A DNA stretch of 62,741 nucleotides, from assembly GCA_947375085.1 (NCBI GenBank), contig CANCEQ010000001.1:1-62741 (forward strand), written 5' to 3'. This document shows, in pieces, positions 52,810 through 61,192 of the stretch. How positions within the stretch are numbered: the first letter of the stretch is position 1; every line of letters starts with the position of its first letter. A model generated the notes under the pieces. That model had not been told where the DNA came from, made no database searches, and saw only the letters and a list, made by a program, of their open reading frames with translations. This DNA is from Flavobacteriales bacterium (lineage in GTDB: Bacteria > Bacteroidota > Bacteroidia > Flavobacteriales > Crocinitomicaceae). The position numbers and the translations under genes were made by a program.

Positions 52810-53616
52810 ATGAAAATTTTAACACTTTTATATTATTTTTTATTAATTTCTGAATTTGGTTCTTCTCAAATTAGAAATAATATTGAATATGATTTAAGTT
52901 GTTTAAATTCGGATTTTTCATCAACTTCCTCTTCATTTTTTGGAGATTTAGAAAATGGGATGTTAACTACTTTTGGTTCAACTGTTTCAATTGAAGAAGA
53001 AAATGAAGTAGGTCAAGAATTTTTAAATCAGTCAAAAACAAAATTTAGCTTCATCGAATCAGGAGATAAATTGAAAAACATTGAAGGTATACTTGTTAAA
53101 TTAAATAAAGTGATTTTAAATCCGAAAGGCTTTAATTATAAAATATTTTTGATTGATTCAACTATTGTGAATGCATTTACAGTTGGGGGAAATATTTTTT
53201 TTACAACAGGTATGTATAATTTCTGTAAAAACAACAACGAAATTGCCTGTATTATCGGACATGAAATTTCCCACAATGAATTAGGACACATTAATGATCA
53301 GATCAAGCGTTCTAAAACATCAACAACTTATTTGGGTGATAATGCAGGATCTATTTCAGCAACTATCGGAGCATTATTGATTACCCCTTTTAATCAAAAA
53401 GACGAAGCGCATTGTGATTTACTAGGAATTGACTTAGCTTATGCTGCAGGTTTTGAATCTTGCTCTAATGTTGAATTATGGAATCGAATGAGTCTTAATG
53501 AAGCAGACAATTCGAATTTTACTTCTATTTTTTCTTCTCATCCTTATTCACTAAAAAGATCAGATTGTTCTAAAAGGCATATTGAAATTAATTATAAAAT
53601 AAAATGCAAAGAATGA
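52810..53616 (+). CDS. Secreted M48-family metallopeptidase
   Basis: 268 residues. The ATG at 52810 gives a signal peptide (MKILTLLYYFLLISEFGSSQ). The frame is open 42 bases upstream (52768) but overlaps the preceding gene. Over its mature part it is a close paralog of the preceding peptidase domain: IEYDLSCLNSDF, NPKGFNYKIFLIDSTIVNAF, CIIGHEISHNELGH (HExxH at about 151), EAHCDLLGIDLAYAAGF and SSHPYSLKRSDC. It lacks the FHA domain and the span. Probably a periplasmic protease with the same substrate class. Confidence 0.85.
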   Translation: MKILTLLYYFLLISEFGSSQIRNNIEYDLSCLNSDFSSTSSSFFGDLENGMLTTFGSTVSIEEENEVGQEFLNQSKTKFSFIESGDKLKNIEGILVKLNKVILNPKGFNYKIFLIDSTIVNAFTVGGNIFFTTGMYNFCKNNNEIACIIGHEISHNELGHINDQIKRSKTSTTYLGDNAGSISATIGALLITPFNQKDEAHCDLLGIDLAYAAGFESCSNVELWNRMSLNEADNSNFTSIFSSHPYSLKRSDCSKRHIEINYKIKCKE

Positions 53617-54515
53617 AATGGTTAAAATCTAGTTGGTTTTTGGTTTGTTTTACAATTTTTATTGTAGGATTCCTTACCTCGCAAACTATTTTAAAACCTA
53701 CATTTTCAGGTATTAGTAAATTTGAAATAATCGATTTCTCAAATGGTAAATTGAAAGCGGATGTATCGTTGAAAATTAAAAATGAGAATTGGTTTTCCTA
53801 TACTGGTAAAGATCTTCATTTTAAAATGTTCTACAAAGACCACTTAGTTTCTCAAGGCAAAAATGATCAGAAATTTAGGTTTGAAAAAAAGTCAGAAAGC
53901 ATTTTTGAAATTCAAACAGATTTTTATGCCGATTCACTTTATGCCGACTTAAAAACGATTTTATTCAACGATTCGATTTTAATGAAAGTTGTCGTAAAGG
54001 GAAAATTTTCTTTTTTAAATATTCAGACATCCAGAACATTAGATGTATGGATTAACACAAAACAAATGGTTGATGTTATGATGTCTAATTTATTAGGAGA
54101 TAAAGGGTTGAAGCTAGATAATTTAAAACTGAAAAAAACTACTTTAACAAATTCGCTGTTTAAAATTGGATTTAAATTTCAAAATAGCTTACCTTTTGAA
54201 ATACTTTTGAAAGATATTGAATGTGATATATATACAGATAGAACCATACAAAATAAAGTTTCAAATTCAACTTTTATTGTAAATAAAAGAATGTCTAAAA
54301 ATGCGATTGAATTGATAAATGGGGATTTAAGTGTAAACAATGTAACAAGTTTTATAAGTGGAATTTCGAAAGTTCTGAAAGGTTCTTTGGATTATTATTT
54401 AAAAGGTTATGCATTAATCGAGGTAGATAAAAGGGAAATCAAAATTCCAATAGAAAAGTCTTTTAGACTGAATCCACTGACACAAGAAGTTATCATTGAA
54501 AATGAATTGAAGTAA
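53613..54515 (+). CDS. LEA14-like (water-stress/hypersensitive-response) domain protein
   Basis: 300 residues from the ATG at 53613, which overlaps the previous stop as ATGA; an in-frame ATG three codons upstream is also possible. One N-terminal membrane anchor (WFLVCFTIFIVGFLTS) is followed by two LEA2-like beta domains with the repeated theme of intermediate-size hydrophobic strands (FSNGKLKADVSLKIKNENWF; KLKKTTLTNSLFKIGFKFQN) and SLPFEILLKDIECDIY. It probably lies in the periplasm, attached to the inner membrane. Role unknown; its position between the peptidases and the FHA-ABC exporter suggests an accessory part of the envelope machinery. Confidence 0.6.
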   Translation: MKWLKSSWFLVCFTIFIVGFLTSQTILKPTFSGISKFEIIDFSNGKLKADVSLKIKNENWFSYTGKDLHFKMFYKDHLVSQGKNDQKFRFEKKSESIFEIQTDFYADSLYADLKTILFNDSILMKVVVKGKFSFLNIQTSRTLDVWINTKQMVDVMMSNLLGDKGLKLDNLKLKKTTLTNSLFKIGFKFQNSLPFEILLKDIECDIYTDRTIQNKVSNSTFIVNKRMSKNAIELINGDLSVNNVTSFISGISKVLKGSLDYYLKGYALIEVDKREIKIPIEKSFRLNPLTQEVIIENELK

Positions 54516-54520
54516 CAGTT

Positions 54521-56845
54521 ATGAAAATAGGTTTTGTAAAAGATAATTCACTTTATCGAAAAATTTCATTTAGACCGAATGAATTTTCTGCAATTGTAAT
54601 TGGGAGAGATGCATCCTGTGATATTTCTTTTTCTGATATACCCAATATTTCATCAAAACATGCTCAGTTGATTCAAGATGAAAATAATAATCTATATATC
54701 ATTGATTTAGGAAGTACAAACGGGACTTTTATAAATAATAGAAAATTAGAAGCAAATGTTCAATATCCATTTTCAACTAAAGACCAAGTAAGTTTATCTT
54801 CTGTTAATTCTCTTCAACTTGTTTTTAATCCAGATAGTTATTCATTGAGAAAAGGTACTGTTAGTAAACCAATTGTTAATGGAGGTATTAGTGATTCGAC
54901 AGATATTATTGATAAATTTAGAAATAAGTCAAAAATCACAATTGGTAGAAGTCAAGAAAATGATGTTTGTCTTGAACATGCGATCGTAAGTAAATTTCAC
55001 GCATCGATTGAAAAAAAAGGTACAAATGAGTTTGTATTGATTGATTTAGATTCTTTAAATGGAACCTATCTTAATGGTAAAAGAATTTCAGGTTCAGTAA
55101 AAGTAACTGAAAGAGATGTAATTATAATTGGTCGTTTTAAATTAAGCTTAAGAGGTAAAGCACAAGATTTAACTCAGGAAGTTGCGATTAGAGCAGAGAG
55201 AATATCAAAACAATTCAAAGGTGGTAATATTGGTCTTCACAAAACATCTTTTGAGATACCAGCTAAATCATTAATGGCAGTAATGGGACCTTCTGGTTGT
55301 GGTAAATCAACATTACTCAAGGCTTTAAATGGTGATGCGCCACCTTCAAGTGGAAGTGTGTATATCAGTGGATTGAATTTAAGTGAAAATTTTGATTACT
55401 TAAAAACGCATATTGGTTATGTACCTCAAGATGATATTGTTCACAAAGAATTGACAGTTGAACAATCACTTTATTATGCAGCTAAGTTAAGGTTGGAAAA
55501 TGCTAGTAGTGAAGCAATTCATCAAAAAATCGAACAGGTTCTAAACGAATTAAATATTACCCATATACGTAAAAATTTAGTTGGTAAAATAAGTGGTGGA
55601 CAGCGTAAACGTGTTTCTATTGCTGTAGAAATATTAACGGATCCCTTAATTCTTTTTCTTGATGAGCCAACTTCACCACTTGATCCTCAAACTATTGAAG
55701 AGTTTTTGGGGATTTTAAAAAAATTATCAGAAAAAGGGACAACCGTAATTATGGTGACCCACAAACCAGAAGATTTGAATTACATGGATAATGTAATTTT
55801 TATGGCAGAAGGAGGGCATATGGTGTATCAGGGTGATACTAAAACGTATTTAAATTATTTTGGAACAGATGATACGGTGAAAGTATATGCCCAGTTAGTC
55901 TCTCCTAAAGCAAAATATTGGATAGAAAAACATAATTTAAATAATACTGGAAGCAACAGTAAGAATGAAGTGAATCAAAGTTCACGAGCATTAAGTGCAA
56001 CTAATTTTTTCTCACAATATTGGTGGTTAACCATTCGCTATTTTAATATTAAATTGAATGATGTTTCTAATTCATTGATAATGGTTGGTCAAGCGCCAAT
56101 TATTGCTGGTTTGATTTGTTTAATTTTCAGTAATATTTCTCAAGCTGTACCTTTTTTAATGGCTGTTTGTGCTGTCTGGTTTGGAACGAATAATGCTGCA
56201 AGAGAGATAGTTGGAGAAACTGCGATCTATAAACGTGAACGTATGTTTAACCAAGGGATTTTAGCGTATATTTTTTCTAAAATAACTGTTTTAAGCACCT
56301 TTGCTGCAATTCAAGCATTGTTGTTTACTTTAATAATTTCAGCTAATTTTTCTTCAACAAATCCGAGTTGGAATAATCCATCTGCTACGTTTTTATGGAT
56401 GTTAGTACTTTCAATGGCTTCTACGATGTTAGGGTTATTACTATCGGCATTAGTGTCAACTTCAGAAAAAGTAATGACATTGGTTCCAATTGCTTTAATT
56501 CCTCAAATTATGTTAGCAGGGATTGTATCTAAAATTGAAAATCAATTCGTTGAATTATTAAGTTATTTAACACTTTCAAGATGGGGCACAGAAGGATTCA
56601 GTATTATTCAAGATAAAGTATCTTTAGAACAACCAGATCCGACAAATCCAGAAAATAAAATTAGAGAAACAGTTTCTTCAGTTGAACAGTTGAAAGAAAG
56701 TTTTCATTCATCTTATCCTGATAGATTCGGTGAATGGGCATTTAAACTTTCATTAGATGAATTAGCTGTTTTTATCATTTCAATGATCTGTTTTATCGGT
56801 ATTTATATTTCTTTAAAACGAAAGGATTCAATTAGAATAAAATAA
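54521..56845 (+). CDS. FHA-FHA-ABC transporter fusion (ABCG-type)
   Basis: 774 residues. Two FHA domains come first (about 20-100: VIGRDASCDISFSDIPNISS, KHAQL, STNGTFINN; and about 135-212: TIGRSQENDVCLEHAIVSKF, LNGTYLNGKR). An ABC ATPase follows (about 225-455): Walker A GPSGCGKST (about 254-262), signature ISGGQRKR, Walker B LILFLDEPTSPLD, and the H-loop VTHKP. A membrane domain of about six helices (about 510-770) belongs to the ABC2 type. Thus one polypeptide is a half-transporter whose ATPase is tied to two phospho-Thr readers; it probably dimerises and exports an unknown substrate under kinase control. Comparable FHA-ABC fusions exist, for example in mycobacteria (Rv1747). Confidence 0.9.
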   Translation: MKIGFVKDNSLYRKISFRPNEFSAIVIGRDASCDISFSDIPNISSKHAQLIQDENNNLYIIDLGSTNGTFINNRKLEANVQYPFSTKDQVSLSSVNSLQLVFNPDSYSLRKGTVSKPIVNGGISDSTDIIDKFRNKSKITIGRSQENDVCLEHAIVSKFHASIEKKGTNEFVLIDLDSLNGTYLNGKRISGSVKVTERDVIIIGRFKLSLRGKAQDLTQEVAIRAERISKQFKGGNIGLHKTSFEIPAKSLMAVMGPSGCGKSTLLKALNGDAPPSSGSVYISGLNLSENFDYLKTHIGYVPQDDIVHKELTVEQSLYYAAKLRLENASSEAIHQKIEQVLNELNITHIRKNLVGKISGGQRKRVSIAVEILTDPLILFLDEPTSPLDPQTIEEFLGILKKLSEKGTTVIMVTHKPEDLNYMDNVIFMAEGGHMVYQGDTKTYLNYFGTDDTVKVYAQLVSPKAKYWIEKHNLNNTGSNSKNEVNQSSRALSATNFFSQYWWLTIRYFNIKLNDVSNSLIMVGQAPIIAGLICLIFSNISQAVPFLMAVCAVWFGTNNAAREIVGETAIYKRERMFNQGILAYIFSKITVLSTFAAIQALLFTLIISANFSSTNPSWNNPSATFLWMLVLSMASTMLGLLLSALVSTSEKVMTLVPIALIPQIMLAGIVSKIENQFVELLSYLTLSRWGTEGFSIIQDKVSLEQPDPTNPENKIRETVSSVEQLKESFHSSYPDRFGEWAFKLSLDELAVFIISMICFIGIYISLKRKDSIRIK

Positions 56846-56860
56846 TTAATTTAAGTAATT

Positions 56861-57466
56861 ATGAAAACATTAAACATAGGTAGAAATTTTGATAATGAGA
56901 TAGTTGTTCAAGACCCAACTGTTTCTAGAAATCATGCAACATTAATTTTAAATGATTACGGTTATACTATCCGAGATAACAGTTCTAGTAATGGGACTTT
57001 TGTAAACGGTAATCGTGTTTATGGTGAAACACAAATTAGTAGAAATGATATTTTAAAAGTGGGGAATGCATTGGTTCCATGGATGAATTATATAAATGGT
57101 CCTGAACAACAAGGAGATGCGACAATTTTAAATGTCAACAGCGGAAATAACAATGCAAATAGTTCAGTTACTCCTCAACAAATAGCTACAATTACACTTC
57201 CTCATTCAAGTTCGGCATTGATATTAGGGATATTAAGTATCATTTTGACGTATGGTGCAATTGTGGGACTTATTTTAGGAATTATCGGGCTTTCAAATGC
57301 GAATAAAGGATTAAGATTATATCAATTAAATCCTACTTCATATGATTCAAGTTCAGTAACTCAAGCAAAAGCTGGTAAAGTATGTAGTATAATTGGTATC
57401 GTTTTCTCAGGAATCGTTCTGGTATATTGGATACTTTTTGTAACAATTTTAGCCAATTTTTTATAA
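56861..57466 (+). CDS. FHA-domain protein with two-helix DUF4190-like membrane tail
   Basis: 201 residues. The FHA domain occupies the first 70 residues (LNIGRNFDNEIVVQDPTVSR; NHATLI; SSSNGTFVNGNRV). A linker with ATIL and TITL follows. The last 85 residues form two membrane helices separated by a loop (SALILGILSIILTYGAIVGL and VCSIIGIVFSGIVLVYWILF), matching the DUF4190 pattern. Unlike the other FHA proteins it has no visible output domain, so it may be an anchor that recruits phosphorylated partners to the membrane. Confidence 0.8.
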   Translation: MKTLNIGRNFDNEIVVQDPTVSRNHATLILNDYGYTIRDNSSSNGTFVNGNRVYGETQISRNDILKVGNALVPWMNYINGPEQQGDATILNVNSGNNNANSSVTPQQIATITLPHSSSALILGILSIILTYGAIVGLILGIIGLSNANKGLRLYQLNPTSYDSSSVTQAKAGKVCSIIGIVFSGIVLVYWILFVTILANFL

Positions 57467-57479
57467 ATAAATTTATCAA

Positions 57480-58982
57480 ATGATTGGTAATCAAATACAA
57501 AATTATAAAATCATTTCCCTTTTAGGTGAAGGAGGGATGGCGAATGTCTATTTGGCTCAACACCAAAGCTTAGGAAATAACGTTGCGATTAAATTTCTCA
57601 AAGAGGAATATGTTCAAAATTCAAACATTCGAAAGCGATTTTTAGCTGAAGCTAGAAATTTAGCAAAAATGTCACATCCCAATATCATTAAAGTTACTGA
57701 CTTAATTGATGCTGGTGACATAGTTGCATTTGTCATGGAATACATAGAAGGACAAACCTTAGATGATTTTTTAATAAAAAAAGGAAAACTAACTTCTTTA
57801 GAAATAGAAGGTTTCTTCAATCAAATGATTTTGGCTGTTGAATACGTTCATGAGCAAGGTTTAATTCATCGAGATATTAAGCCCTCTAATTTCATGGTAA
57901 CAAAAAATGGACAGATAAAATTATTAGATTTTGGAATAGCTAAAAACACGAATGATAATGCTGTTGATTACACCAAAACGGGTTTGATGCAGCAAATGGG
58001 AACTCCAATGTATATGAGTCCTGAACAAGTGAAAAATACTTCGGAAGTTACCAAAGAAACTGATATTTATAGTTTAGGTGTTGTTTTATGGCAGATGGTG
58101 ATGAATAAAAAACCGTATGATTCTGTTGAATTTTCATTACCTGAAATTCAGGTTTCGATATTGAAAGATCCTCTTCCTTTGACAAATACTATTTGGGATT
58201 CAACTATCCAAACATCTACAGAAAAAGAATCAATAAAACGTTCCTTAAAATTCACTTCTAAAAGAGATTTAGATTATAAATCTGTTTCTGATACTGTAAT
58301 TGATACTGCGATTTCGAACCCAAATAAAAAAGAGAAGGAGAGAAAAGCGTATTTTAATATTAAAAATCTAAGTATTGGTTCAGTTATTTTATTCTTTGGG
58401 ATTATACTAATTTATTTTTTTAGTAACGAAAGAATTACAGAAAAATCTATTTTAATTTCAGATGGGAAAATATCAGATAAAAAAATCGAAGAAACGTTAA
58501 ATGATACTATTGATATTATTAAAATACAAGATTCTTTGGTAGTAATAAAAAAAGAATCAAAGCAATTCCGTAAGGAAAAAGAAGTATCAAAAAAAGTAAT
58601 AAAAGAAGCATCAATAGAACAAAATAAACTTCAAATTGGTCAAAAATACGAGGGTGGAATTGTTTTTTATTTGGATAAATCCGGAAAACATGGAAAGGTT
58701 TGTACTGAAAGAGATTTAGGTACATATAATTGGGATGATGCAATAAATAAATGTGAAAGTCTAAATTTAAATGGATATTCAGATTGGTATTTACCATCTC
58801 GAGCAGATTTATGGACAGCATCGTATATAAAATCTATGATAGGTGTAACTTATGATTTTTATTGGACAAGTACTGAAGCATATGTAGGATGTGCTTGTAG
58901 TTTTACCTTTTTAAACTCTGATAGTAATTGGTGTACTAGATATTCGGATTTATTCTTAGTACGAGCTGTTAGGAATTTTTAA
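57480..58982 (+). CDS. Membrane Ser/Thr kinase with extracytoplasmic DUF1566 domain
   Basis: 500 residues. The kinase domain (about 1-235) has LLGEGGMANVYLAQ, NVAIKFLKEE, LIHRDIKPSNFMV, LLDFGIAK and YMSPEQVKN. A membrane span lies at about 297-316. A charged linker follows, with a DUF1566 domain at about 382-500: GQKYEGGIVFYLDKSGKHGK, WDDAINKC, LNGYSDWYLPSRADLW, FYWTSTEA and LVRAVRNF. The DUF1566 part is the same domain that ends the two large lipoproteins at 41564 and 43591, so this kinase may sense or bind the same ligand as those surface proteins. Confidence 0.9.
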   Translation: MIGNQIQNYKIISLLGEGGMANVYLAQHQSLGNNVAIKFLKEEYVQNSNIRKRFLAEARNLAKMSHPNIIKVTDLIDAGDIVAFVMEYIEGQTLDDFLIKKGKLTSLEIEGFFNQMILAVEYVHEQGLIHRDIKPSNFMVTKNGQIKLLDFGIAKNTNDNAVDYTKTGLMQQMGTPMYMSPEQVKNTSEVTKETDIYSLGVVLWQMVMNKKPYDSVEFSLPEIQVSILKDPLPLTNTIWDSTIQTSTEKESIKRSLKFTSKRDLDYKSVSDTVIDTAISNPNKKEKERKAYFNIKNLSIGSVILFFGIILIYFFSNERITEKSILISDGKISDKKIEETLNDTIDIIKIQDSLVVIKKESKQFRKEKEVSKKVIKEASIEQNKLQIGQKYEGGIVFYLDKSGKHGKVCTERDLGTYNWDDAINKCESLNLNGYSDWYLPSRADLWTASYIKSMIGVTYDFYWTSTEAYVGCACSFTFLNSDSNWCTRYSDLFLVRAVRNF

Positions 58983-59026
58983 TTAGTACGATTCTAACCT
59001 TTAGAATAATTAATAACTGTAAAAGT

Positions 59027-61180
59027 ATGTTAGGAAATCAAATACAAAATTATAAAATCATTTCTCTTCTAGGAGAAGGAGGAATGGGGGATGTATATCT
59101 TGCAGAACACGTTTCGATAAAAAGAAAGGTTGCGATAAAAGTCTTAAAACCAGAGCTGGTTAAAAATGAAGAAATTCGTAAACGTTTCAAAAATGAAGCG
59201 TCTATGTTGGCTCATTTGCAACATCCTAATATTGTTGGTTTAATTGACTATTTAGAGCAAGAAGATGGACTGTTTCTGATAATGGAATATGTCGATGGTC
59301 AAGATTTAGATGAATTAGTGAAGGCGCAACAAGCTCCTATTACAATTGAGCGTGCTAAAAAGTTAATGACTCAAATTTTGGAAGCCTTTAAATATGCGCA
59401 TCAAAACGGTATTATTCACAGAGATGTAAAGCCGTCAAATGTGTTGATTACTGCTGATGACCAAATAAAAGTATTAGATTTTGGTATAGCTAAGTTGGTG
59501 GGTGAATCACAACATAATTTAACAAAAACCGGGACTCAAATTGGTACAGTTTATTACATGTCACCTGAACAAGTTAAAGGAAAAGAATTAGATCAAAGAA
59601 GTGATATTTACTCCTTAGGTGTTACTTTTTATGAGTTACTTTCAGGGGTTTGTCCGTATAGAGGAATGACCACTGAATATGAAATTTATGATAATATTGT
59701 AAAAGTACCTTTGCTTCCACTTACGACCACAATGGGAGAAGCTTATGCAAAAGTATGGAGTGTAATTGAAAAAGCAACTGAGAAAGAAACTTCAGATCGT
59801 TTTCAAAATTGTGATGATTTTATTCGTGGTTTAAACGAAGAGAATACACTTACTCCTAAAAAAGCAGAAGAGCCAATTAAAGAAAAAGTAGAAGCTGTAA
59901 AACCAAAACCGGTAGTTGAGGAAAACTCAACTAATTGGAAAATATGGACGTTAATTGCATTAGTTTTAGCTTTGATTATTGGAGGGATAATGTATTTTAT
60001 GTCACCTACTAATGAACTTAACTCAACTGCAAAAATTGAAAGAGGCTTTGTTAGTGAAGGAGAAGGATATTCTATTGAATATGCATTTTATGCTTCAGAA
60101 GGGACGAATGGAGATAGTTTATTGCCTTATCAAATTAAAGTAAATGAACTAATTAAAAAGTTTGTCTTAGAAAACTCATTTATTGCAGAAGGAAGTTCAT
60201 TAAAAGATTCAACATTAAGTGCTGATTTTTTCAGTAAAGTTTTATTAGAAAGTAAAATAGAAGCCAACAAAGCATCGAATGAATATGAGTCTTCTATAAA
60301 TGATTCAATTCAAATCGATACAAATTTTGTATTATTTGATCAGGTTATCATGTCAATGTTTGGCTATATGGCAGGTGGAACAGGATGGCAAAACGTAAGT
60401 TATAAAATAGTAGAAAAAGAAACAGCAAAAGTGCTTGGTCTTAAGGATTTTGTAAGCAATATGAAACTGTTTAATAATATCGCTGAAGATTGTTTCCGTA
60501 AACAAATGGGGATAAGAAATTCAGATGATTTTGGTGACGAATACTTTTTTGAAAGGAATGTTTTTTACTGCCCTAAAGATTTTTACTTTGCGAATGGAAA
60601 TTTTAATTTTTCTTATGCTAAATATGAAATTGCAGCGGGAGCATCTGGAAATGTATCTTTCGCGGTTCCTATTTCAAAAGTTGAACACCTTTTATCTAGA
60701 GATCTAAGCACGAGAGTTCCTGTTAAAAAAATTACTCCAAAAGATGCAGAGATAAATGTCGAACCAATGCAAACAGAAGAAGTAACTAGAATTCTTGAAA
60801 ATTATTACAGTGATTTGGTAAATGATAATTTTGATGCATATAATTATTTTGCTTCTGATGTAAAACAATTTATTCAGAAAAGAAATACAACACCCGATGT
60901 AATTAATGAACTCAATCAAACAAATGATGAGTATTCTGAAAAAAATATAACAATTTCTTACGAAACGTTCAGTTATGATCATATGGATAGTGATGATAAT
61001 CAATATTGGACGTATTGGATTCACTTTTCATGCTACAGAACTTCTCGATCAGAATATCAAAGATGTAATGTTAGGGTTGAAGTTGGTTTTGATGCTGAAG
61101 GGAAATTAATGTCGTATAGAGAAATGGAAGTGACTGATTTGGAATATACTGAATATAATCCAGCGGTTGAAGGGTATTAA
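59027..61180 (+). CDS. Membrane Ser/Thr kinase with DUF3298 and NTF2-like domains
   Basis: 717 residues. The kinase domain (about 1-270) shares long identical stretches with the next gene: KIISLLGEGGMGDVYLAEHV, KVAIKVLKPELVKNEEIR, IIHRDVKPSNVLI, VLDFGIAKLVG. A span (about 304-326) follows. The extracytoplasmic part contains a DUF3298-like domain (RsiV/PdaC-type, about 340-565: IMSMFGYMAGGTGWQNVSY; KDFYFANGNFNFSYAKYEI) and a C-terminal NTF2/SnoaL-like region (about 585-710). RsiV-type domains bind lysozyme or muropeptide-like ligands in other bacteria, so a cell-wall ligand is conceivable. The TM topology makes this a receptor kinase. Confidence 0.88.
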   Translation: MLGNQIQNYKIISLLGEGGMGDVYLAEHVSIKRKVAIKVLKPELVKNEEIRKRFKNEASMLAHLQHPNIVGLIDYLEQEDGLFLIMEYVDGQDLDELVKAQQAPITIERAKKLMTQILEAFKYAHQNGIIHRDVKPSNVLITADDQIKVLDFGIAKLVGESQHNLTKTGTQIGTVYYMSPEQVKGKELDQRSDIYSLGVTFYELLSGVCPYRGMTTEYEIYDNIVKVPLLPLTTTMGEAYAKVWSVIEKATEKETSDRFQNCDDFIRGLNEENTLTPKKAEEPIKEKVEAVKPKPVVEENSTNWKIWTLIALVLALIIGGIMYFMSPTNELNSTAKIERGFVSEGEGYSIEYAFYASEGTNGDSLLPYQIKVNELIKKFVLENSFIAEGSSLKDSTLSADFFSKVLLESKIEANKASNEYESSINDSIQIDTNFVLFDQVIMSMFGYMAGGTGWQNVSYKIVEKETAKVLGLKDFVSNMKLFNNIAEDCFRKQMGIRNSDDFGDEYFFERNVFYCPKDFYFANGNFNFSYAKYEIAAGASGNVSFAVPISKVEHLLSRDLSTRVPVKKITPKDAEINVEPMQTEEVTRILENYYSDLVNDNFDAYNYFASDVKQFIQKRNTTPDVINELNQTNDEYSEKNITISYETFSYDHMDSDDNQYWTYWIHFSCYRTSRSEYQRCNVRVEVGFDAEGKLMSYREMEVTDLEYTEYNPAVEGY

Positions 61181-61192
61181 TAGAGGCTAAAA

